Notes under the pieces: generated by a model
What the model saw: the letters and a program-made list of their open reading frames with translations, nothing else
Databases searched by the model: none
What the model was told of the DNA's origin: nothing
In this document: one piece after another, positions 55,406-64,000 of the stretch
How positions within the stretch are numbered: position 1 is the first letter of the stretch
Layout of the letters: the number at the start of each line of letters is the position of its first letter
Program-made: the position numbers and the translations under genes
Assembly (NCBI GenBank): GCA_013396995.1
Contig: VWZP01007456.1
Span: forward strand, 500,431-564,430
Direction of reading: 5' to 3'
Origin: Dicaeum eximium
Taxonomy: Eukaryota; Chordata; Aves; Passeriformes; Dicaeidae
Length of the DNA stretch: 64,000 bases

Positions 55406-56944
55406 TCATTTCAGCAAACACAGATTAGCTCAGCTCTTCTAAATTGTGCTGGACATGCTTTTATTTGAAGTTGTCTCTTAAAGTTTGTGCAGTACCACAA
55501 GAGTAAATGGGAAGAGTAAGATTTCTTAGCTGTGGTCTTCTGTCAGACTTGATCTGTGAATGCATGTTACCAACAGATGTCTGAGTATGACAGGAATACA
55601 AAAATGTCTAGAACTAATGTCCATAAAAATCTTTCTTTTGATGAGAGACTTATTTCTTTCACCAGACAAGTGGTATCACTAGAAGTCCTTCTCAAGCTCT
55701 TTAGGATGATCCTGCTATTTCTGTTACGATTGGTTGCCAAATCTATCATGAAATAGCTTTGAAGAGGAGACTCTTGAACATTAAATTGACTCATTTGTCC
55801 AGAGCTGTATAGTTGCTACTGGGCAAAGATTGAATAGTTCTCCCCCTTGAGAACTTCCAGTCTACACAGTGAACCCAATGCTCTAGAATCAGTACCATAA
55901 GCAGGAAGGGAGATGTATTAATCTTTCTTCAAAATGCTTCATCAAGTGAGAATACTTTCTAAAGATATCTGACAAATAGGGCTTGGTTGAGAGGAAATGT
56001 AGTGGGGATTGCCTGAGTTTTTCTCTTGCCACTGAAGTTGTGTCCATCTTAGCAAAGGCTGATGCAGCAGTTGCATTGGGCACACTGATGTGTTTAGTCA
56101 CTGGTAAAGACCATCACTGGTTTCTGACAGAAAGATCAAGTTTTCCTCCCTAAGTCCAGAAAAAAAATCATTCTGAAAAAAAGTCGTAAATTATCAGAAT
56201 GTGTTTTAAAGCTGTCTTTGGAAGAGAAAAAGGTAAGAAAATCAGTGTTTTTTAAATAGCCTCTTTTGGGATCTTTTCAATGTTCTCTGGAATTTGATAG
56301 GTAATTCTGGTCATCTGTATAAGATATTCCCAAATGGATAAATGTGAAACTTTGAAATAGAGAGGATATTTGAAGATTTTGGGTGGTAATCAGAGTCAGG
56401 TTTATAGTGGAAAGCAAAGTTCAAGCTGGACTGGCCTGCTGCCCTGCCAAAATCCTCTGGGTCAATTTCTGTGGTTTGGGTCATGTGTATGGTATGCATC
56501 AACTTGAAGCCACTGGTGGCAGGACATCCACTCAGACACACTCCTGGCTGTGTGCTGACCAAGGAGACCCCTGCAGAGGGGATTAACAATATGCAACTAT
56601 TTAATTGGGAGTTTGCTGCATGTATCAGGCAGTAGGTAATATTACTGGTTGAGAGTCCAAAAAGCCCCAGAAAATCAAAGAAGCCATTAGCAGAGGTGAG
56701 CTGAACAAATAAACTGCAGTCATTTTATATTTGTTCCACCTAAATCTGTGCAACCGTTTCATGTGACAATTTAAAGTTCTGTGAATAAGGAGAAGAATGA
56801 AAACAAGGCAGAGAAAGAGAAAAGAAGAGGGGTATTTTTGTTTGAAAAATGAATAATGAATTACTAGAAAACTCATTAATTAACACATTCAGGAACAAAG
56901 GAAATTCCTGTTTATAATATCTTTTCTTGTAGATATTTGGGTGG

Positions 56945-58330
56945 GGAATCATGGAATCGTAGACTGGTTTACATTGAAATGGAAGGGACCTTCTGTTTCA
57001 AAACAATCTAATTCCAACCTCTTTAGCAAGGGTAGCAACACCTTCTGCTAGACCAGGTCACTCAAAGCCCCATCCAACCTGGCCTGGAACACTTGTAGGG
57101 ATGGGGCATCCACAATTCCGGGTGACCTGTTCCAATGCCTCATTACACTCTGAGTAAAGAATTTCTTCCTAATATCTAATCTAAACATCTCCTCTTCTAG
57201 TTTAAAACCCTTCCCCTTGTCTTATGCCTGTATGCCTGTGTAAACACTTCTCTCCTTTTTTATAGGATGCCTTTAATTACTAGAAGACGACAATGAGGTC
57301 TCACCAGAGATTTCTCTTCTCCAGGCTGAACAACCCCAACTCTCTCAGCCTTTCCTTATAGGAGAGGTGCTCCATCCCTCTGACCATGTTCTTGGACCTC
57401 CTGTGGACTCACTCTAACAGGTCCCTGTCTTTCTTGAGCTGAGTACCCCAGACCTGAATGTAGTACTCCAGGTGGTATCTCATGAGGCAAAGCAGAGGGG
57501 GAGAATCACCTCCCTTGACCTCTTTTGAAGCAGCCCAGGAGGCAGTTGGCTTTCTGGGATGTGAGTGGACATTGTCAGCTCATGTCCAGCTTTTCATCCA
57601 TGAGAACCCCCAAGTTCTTCTCATCAGGGCTGCTATCAATTAATTCCTCTCCCAGTCTGTGCTCATGTCTGGCATTTCCCTGACTCAGATGCAGGACTTT
57701 GCACTTGGACTTGTTCAACTTTATGAGGTTCATATGGGCCCACTTCTCAAGTTTGTCCAGATCCCTCTGGGTGGCATCCCATTCTTCTGCTGTGCCAAGC
57801 TCATCACAGCTTGGTGCCACCTACAAACTTGCTGGGGGTGCACTCGATCCCACTGTCTGTGTCACTGATGGAGATATTGAGGAGCACCTGTCCCACAACA
57901 GAGCCATGAGAGACATCACTCGTTACCCGCCTCTACCTGGACATAGAGCCATTGTCTCCAGCCCTCTGGCTGCATCCATTCAGCCAATTCTCTATCCATT
58001 GAATAGCTCATTTGTCAAATCCATGTCATTCCAGTCCAGAAAGATAAGGATGTCATGTAGGACCATCTTGAAGGTTTTACAAAAGTCCAGGTAAATGACA
58101 TTTCTCTATATGTTGACCTTATATAGCGTTGCAGTCATTCCATCATAAAAAGCCACCAGAGTGGGCAGGCACAGTTTTCCTTTAGTGAAGCCATGCTAGG
58201 ATCACTTTCTTGTCATGCATATGCCTTAACATTGCTTCTATGAAGACCTGCTCCATGATCTTCCCAAACACAGAAGGAAAGCTCACGCATCTGTAGTTTT
58301 ACAGGTCTTCCTTCCATCTCCTTCTAAGCT
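56945..58330 (-). mobile_element. CR1 LINE, 3' part with RT C-terminal remnant, − orientation
   Basis: Starts with the reverse-complement terminus (AATCATGGAATCGTAGACTG) and shows CR1 blocks through its full length. The − strand frame 57820-57575 reads EEWDATQRDLDKLEKWAHM, then FNKSKC-type NKSKCKVLHL and EKNLGVLMDEKLDMS, the C-terminal region of CR1 reverse transcriptase. Stops and frameshifts elsewhere show it is inactive. The longest CR1 in the window. Confidence 0.94.
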
Positions 58331-59421
58331 ATAACTTCTCTTTGTTTGTTTGTTTGGGTTTTTTTGTAGTGCTAGCTGCATGAATGTGTAATGGGAACAT
58401 ATAGGATGGTGTCTCTAAGTATAAACAGACCTTTCTTTAGTATGAGCTGCATAATAGGTCTTGTGTTCTTTAAGGTATCTTACCTTTCTTTGAGCTTTTA
58501 AGTGTCACTTTCAATGCGTTCACTACAATATAGATTATCCCAGGCTTTAGATTGTGTAGTTTTGAGAGGCTACACTGCACATATGGAATCCTAAATGCTT
58601 AATTTGCTTCAAAGAAGCACCAGTAGCTAGACCAATAGATGACAGCACCTTAAGGTGAATGAATATTTTCTTAGGAGTTGTAAATCTTCAAAAGAAGGAC
58701 TCTCAAGCTCTGGGTAACCCACTGAAGATCTACCTCAGAAGAAAATGTATGTGTCTGGCCTTCATCCAAGACAATTTGGAACTGAAAGGGCTTTGTCTAA
58801 AAACATTTCTGGTGCTTTTCAAGAGAAGTTTCAGAACCATCTAAATATTTAGTAACATGGACAAGAACTTGGTTCAAACCTTATCCAGGCATGTGAAATT
58901 AATAATGGCATTTCTCCAAAAGTCAGTCAGAAAGAGCCAAACAGTAAGAGAAGACAACCTGGTTATGAATAAATTACGAAGCAGAAAAAAAAAAAAATTG
59001 AAAAAATTGTGCTTGGTATTATTGTGTTTTCTGAGAAGCCTGATGTGTATTTACTGCTGTGTAAAAGAATGGCAGCTGCAGACCAAATCACCCTTTCTGA
59101 AATGTCATTTCACTTGAGAAGATACTACTTGGTCACTGTTCTAGTAGACATGGATAAAAAGCTTTTAACTGCAACATAAACAGTGGCAGAAGAAGAACAT
59201 ATTTCCAAATTGCTTAATTTTCTTCTCTCTGGAGAAATACTTGAGTTCAACATTGATAAATACAGTCTAAGTAAGAGATTTCCTGAAATTTTCTTGTCTT
59301 TCCACCCCCAGATTTCTCAGGGGATATGTGCTTGATCCCAAAGGAGTGCACATCCAAAGGACTTTGAAACAGAAATAAGAACAAAGAATAGAAATAGGAG
59401 CTTTTAGAATGACACAGGATT

Positions 59422-59448
59422 TAAAGCAACCTCACTGAGGTTGCTTTA
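59422..59448. repeat. Perfect hairpin (12-base arms, 3-base loop)
   Basis: TAAAGCAACCTC (59422-59433), loop ACT, then the exact reverse complement to 59448. Too short for a microRNA precursor by itself. Confidence 0.85.
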
Positions 59449-59772
59449 TAATCCTTTCCCACAGTCTCTAATGCTGGAAAATTCTCATTTCAGTTCCCAA
59501 GAAGTTTTCAGACATTCGCTTAGACATTGTCAGGGGAAAAAAAAAAGCTTGGGATTGTAATCTGCTTTTTCCACTTAGAAGCAGTCATTGAACTGTCTCC
59601 TTTAGTACCTGTGCTCTGGGAACCATCATGAGGGAAGTTAGGTGAAGTACCTGAAAGGCAGCTGTAATGCCAGTTTTGGAACTGTGTTCCAACTTAGGTT
59701 AGTGAGATAGGACCTGCAAATGAACATTACAGGCTTCCTGTCATAGTTAAAGCAGATAAACATTCTGTTGCT

Positions 59773-59797
59773 AAAAAAAAAAAAAAAAAAAAAAAAA
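59773..59797. repeat. A-tract (25 A)
   Basis: An uninterrupted run of 25 A. No retroposed body or target-site duplication recognised. Confidence 0.9.
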
Positions 59798-62700
59798 GGT
59801 CTCAACAAATAACACAGTTGTGAATTTGGGTGTTTTTAAGGTGGATATAAGCATGAAGGAAGGACTTCACTGGTGAGAAAGTAATCGTAAAAGAATATCA
59901 GTTCCTTGAGAGGGTTTAACAAAAATAGTAGGAACTAAGACCTGTGGGATCCACAATACTAGATTTGAAGAAGTCCATTGAAATAAGGGAGCTAGTTCTC
60001 AGAAGATTGGATGTTGCTATTGGCAGAGGGAAAATCAACAAAACTCCCTTCTGAAATTCAAAATAGAACTCCAGGGAAAGGGTTTGAGGATGGAAGCTGG
60101 GTTGGGAACATTAGCAACTTTGAGATTAGAAGGGGAAACAAGCTCTGATGTAGGGTCACATAGGCTGCTAAGAGTGTGAGGAATAGGAGATATGGAAGAA
60201 AGAAAGAAGAAATTTGGGAGTAGGTAAAGCTTACAGACCACATGTATAGGGACAATATGTCATGGGAGGAAGGCTATAGGAGGAGCCTCAGGGTTTTATG
60301 AAGGTGGGTATCACACTCAAAGCAGGGGGCTGCTAAGGGAAAACAGTGAAGCTACATAACAGCAGCTCCTCCAGCATGAAGAAGCCTTGAGCTGCATCCA
60401 TCACCACAAAAGGCTCTCACCAGTGTGTAAGCAGAAGTGTGTTCTTCCCCTAAATTTCAAAGTGCTGGCTGAGGACAAATACCTTTCCTGAAAGAGGTTA
60501 TCGGCTGCAGCATCAGCACCTCTTGGTGCCTGCAGACAGAGGTCCAGACACTAGACTGGTCATAGCCAAACACATCGTGTAGCATGCCAGGAAAACAACT
60601 GGAGGATCTGGAGCAATCTCTCTGCAACAGGCTGGATTGTATTACAGTTAAAAATTAATTCCCGTGGAAATAAAATATTGAAACAATCATGGTAAGACCA
60701 AAAAAACTTTAGAAAAGAAAAGCAGATAATTTGATATAGAGAGCCATCTGATATTAAAATAGCTTTGATGGATGTGTGGAATGAACTTCAGACTTTGTCT
60801 TCCTTGGTTTTGAGCAAATTGATACAGTAATTTTTTCCAAAATGTTATCCAGAGTATTAGTGGGTTCTACTAATGACATGGTTGGAAAATCAGTGGGTTT
60901 TATTTCTCATTAATCTTTCAGGTTTCTTCTGTGTAATTTCTCATTCAGAGGCTGTCATGCTACCAAAAGCTGTAGTCTGGTGCTTTTGGTGTAGTGGCTA
61001 ATCTTACTGGGATCTGTGACTGTGTTCCTAGCCTCCTGCTGCACCCTCCCACCTTTCTGCATTCATCACACCTCAGCACATCATTCAGCATTCTGCACTG
61101 AGTGGGTTTGGAGACTAACTAGGCAGAAAAGTATCCCTTCCTTCTGTCCTCCCTCAAAGTTCATAGGCTTTTGCAAATTTTCTCCTTGAAACCATTTCAA
61201 AGAGCCGAAGCCAAAAAAAGGGGCTGAAATGCAGAGCTGAAGGGAGGTCAAGGGGTGGGATTGTCCCCTTGGGAACCAGCTGTGCAGATTTCTAAAGTGT
61301 ATTGTTAAACATCACATCCTGAGGGTGGCCTTTTGCTCTTGGTGAATGAAGGGACATTTAAAGAACACTCAGAAAATGAGAGTTTGGAAAATTTACATGA
61401 CATTAAACTAATGATCTATGCAGTCTGCATAGAATCACGGTGTATGCTATCCAAGATTAAGCATTTTCTCCTGTCTGTGTAGAAGCCTTTAAACAGGGTA
61501 AGTACCTCAACTCTGTCCTCATGGATTTGTATAGGGTGTTTTTAACTGTTGGGGTGTCTTTGTCCTTCAGCCTCCCACTGTTGCAGTATGACCTAGAGCA
61601 AGGAACCAAAGCTCCTCACTTCCTAACGTTCTGGGCTTTGAGGCAGAATTTAAAGATTTACATATGAGAACATGTCAAATGATTTGAGATGTAATATGTA
61701 GAGAACTCCCCACCAAGGCATGTCTTTGTTCCTGGTCTTACAGCACTTGACCTATCCAAATCAATGTAACCAATGCATGAAAATTAGGGGCATGTAGGAC
61801 TCTATGCTGTAACAGACAAGATTTTGCATATTGTAACTGAAAGAAACATGATTTCAGGAAAATTTTTATTACCTGAAAACAACTAGAGTGGTTCTCTCCA
61901 CTGTGTTCAATGTGGCATTCTTTTTGGGATAGCACAGAAGTACCTTGGATGGTTGGTGATCTTCATTGTTTAGGTGTGCTTTGGCTGACTTGTTCAAACA
62001 CCATTTTGTGAGATGTCCACTCCAGGATGAATTCTTGGGAGTCATCTTTATTGTTGGATTTGTTTGTTGGAACTGCACAGTGATAAAAGTCAGAATGCTT
62101 TCCATCTTTAAGGATTACATCATTTACCACTTGACACAGTTGTGCCTCCTCCCTTCTGAGAATTTTTCCGTTATATCTGGTTTTGTTGTTTGGTTGGTTT
62201 AGAGATGCCCAAGGCTATTATATTTAATGGATATTTTGGATATAAGAACAGGTGTATTTAATATTTTAGATGACTGCTAAAATGTAGCAAATGGCCACCA
62301 TTGTAGTGAAAAAATAGTTAGGTTATTGTCTTCCTTTTCATATTCTCTCTAATTTCCAGAAGTTTTAATCTAAGTGTGATACCTGCTGCTGATTATGACT
62401 CAAGCAAACGCCACATGTATATATTGGGAAGTTTGGATTGAGACAGTCCCGGTTGTCTCTAAGAGTCAGAGTTCATTTTTATTGAAGAGTATTAAGACTG
62501 CTGGGTTTTGGATCACTTTAGTTCTACTTCGGGCTTTTCTCAAAAGACGCTGATGCATTTTGTTGGTAGCAAAGGACAACCGTTTTGAAATAGAGCGGTG
62601 TCAGGAAAGTGATCTCCTCCTAGCCATCCCACACTCCAATAGTTATTATTAAAGGAATATCAAACAGAATATTATTTTCTGGAGAAACAATGAGAACACC

Positions 62701-64000
62701 ATTTCTAGTGCACGTCAAGTTAATGGAGGCCTCTTTAACTGATGTTTTTCTTTATTTTCCCAGTGCATATTGATTCTTTGTTAATGTTTTATCACCCAGA
62801 ACCCAGTAACATCTCCGAAGTCATGATATTTTTAGATTTCACAGGCAGTAGATCACAAATTTCCTAAATATTTGTGGGAAATGAACATAAAGGAGCTTTC
62901 TTTTTACCTTTCATTAAATGCTTCTCTGGTAAAATGTGTAATACAGGCCTATAAATGTAAGACTGTAAATACATACTCCTAGAAAGTTCTGAGCCTGAGA
63001 ACATCAAGCAGCAGGGTCCTTTTTATGTGGCTTCATACAGTGCATTTAGTTCATTTACATGGTTTGGCTTAGGCATATGTTCACTCCTGTAGCTCTGTCT
63101 CCCTGCCTGGTTTCCTGACAAATGTAGTTACGCAGCCTGGGTGAACAGACTCTGAAAACACAGTTAGATTTGGAATCAAAACATTATAAACTGGAGGAAA
63201 CTAAGAATTAGTTGGTTTTGCAGTGTTTAGCTATATGTAGTATTTGGTATTGCCTTTGGCAGATATTCTTGTTTGAAAGCTCACTGAGTCAATATTAACT
63301 CAACACTTTAAGGAATCTGAAAACACCAAATGGTTTCTCTTTCTTTCCCACTGTGGGCCAGGCTGATTTCAGATAGCTTGGTCTCAGAGGTTCCTGGAAA
63401 ACATTTCAATAAATTCTATCACATTTCTGCTCCGTAGAAACCTTTTGCCCCTCAAAACTTTTGCAGTTGATCTCCATTAGAGAAAGGTATTTTCAGCAGC
63501 TGTTTATGAAACTAGTATTTTGACCAGGCTGAATCCCCTAGAAGTCATCAATAAATATAGAATTCTTTGCAGTGGTGTACTGTAGTTGGCTTTTTAAAAT
63601 AGATTTGCTATATTATTTCTCAGACTTCTTGAAAGATGGTCTCAAACAGCCTTTAGATCTCATACGTGGCATTGCAGATAATATCCCTCTATCACGAATT
63701 TTGGTGAGAACAGGTTTTCCTCCCTTCCATGATACAAGGCTTGATCCTGCAGCATCATGGTGCCCTGACCAGGTGTAGCAAGGTGCTTACGCACAGGAAG
63801 GAGCTGGAGTGAAATGTAAGAGCCGGGCAGACCATGCATGAACTAAACCCCTGCCTGTGGTGTTAGTGGTGATGCCTGCACAAATATTGAACTGTGAGAA
63901 TGCCCAGAGGACCTTGGGCCCAAGTGTCAGCCGGTAATGCAGAAAGAGGAAAGATAACATCGCTCTCAGAAAAAAATGGTAACTTTTTCTCCTTATTTTA

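Larger units (their letters stand above)
54501..64000 (+). other. PIEZO2: PIEZO2 intron, 5' 9.5 kb (continues past window)
   Basis: Contains two − strand CR1 copies (54781-54862 and 56945-58330), a 29-base near-perfect palindrome (55377-55405), a hairpin (59422-59448) and a 25-A tract (59773-59797). No further PIEZO2 peptide appears on the + strand. Confidence 0.78.

Noticed and set aside
57699..58094. 131-codon + strand open frame
   Set aside because: Antisense to the CR1 reverse transcriptase remnant in the same place.
63572..63778. Open frame near the window end, with a possible 26-nt exon 63678-63703 (TTGCAG acceptor, GTGAGA donor)
   Set aside because: Joined after 54500 the exon gives CGA then TAA, an immediate stop, and the peptide does not match the next PIEZO2 block.
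1..64000. A second gene, CRISPR array, tRNA, rRNA or novel mobile system
   Set aside because: Read through for tRNA-like folds, regular spaced repeats and long or clustered frames. Nothing beyond PIEZO2 exons, CR1 copies and simple repeats could be supported.

Overview
This window is vertebrate nuclear DNA, almost certainly from a bird. It lies entirely inside one large intron-rich gene on the + strand, PIEZO2, which encodes a mechanically gated cation channel. I recognised the gene by reading conserved PIEZO2 peptide blocks across consecutive exons, with splice sites and reading phases that fit from exon to exon. The bird assignment rests on many CR1 LINE copies, several ending in the avian-type TATGATTCTG terminus or beginning with its reverse complement (ATCATAGA / AATCACAGAATGG). 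The species cannot be named from the sequence.

Layout: 22 coding segments run from 238 to 54500, 3,434 bases in all, or about 1,144 codons if every segment is joined. They cover a middle part of the protein: membrane blade repeats, three acidic cytoplasmic linkers, and the stretch up to the block ending FIHCR. The 5' exons lie before base 1 and the 3' exons (rest of blade, beam, anchor, cap, pore) lie beyond base 64000. From 54501 to the end is one incomplete intron. Large introns are 3268-18602 (15.3 kb), 18772-23790, 29273-33355, 36935-45689 (holding a 42-nt cassette) and the last one. Between 46073 and 54500 the exons are closely packed.

The most interesting region is the linker between 36934 and 46073. 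Two small in-frame segments, 42 nt (40192-40233) and 33 nt (45690-45722), sit between constitutive exons that all break after the second base of a codon. Any combination of the two keeps the frame and changes the junction residue. Three TGCATG (RBFOX-type) motifs sit 343 nt after the first. Oppositely oriented CR1 copies flank the second together with the following acidic exon. Other points are a GC-AG intron at 49374, a 39-nt exon with a weak donor, a TAGCAG tandem acceptor and a possible poison exon at 34778-34814.

No other protein gene, RNA gene or CRISPR array was found. Introns hold ten CR1 fragments (about 5.8 kb), simple repeats, A-tracts, two short palindromes and a 19-base N gap inside a poly-G run. 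I could run no database search or alignment. Comparisons with mammalian PIEZO2 are from memory and are marked so.
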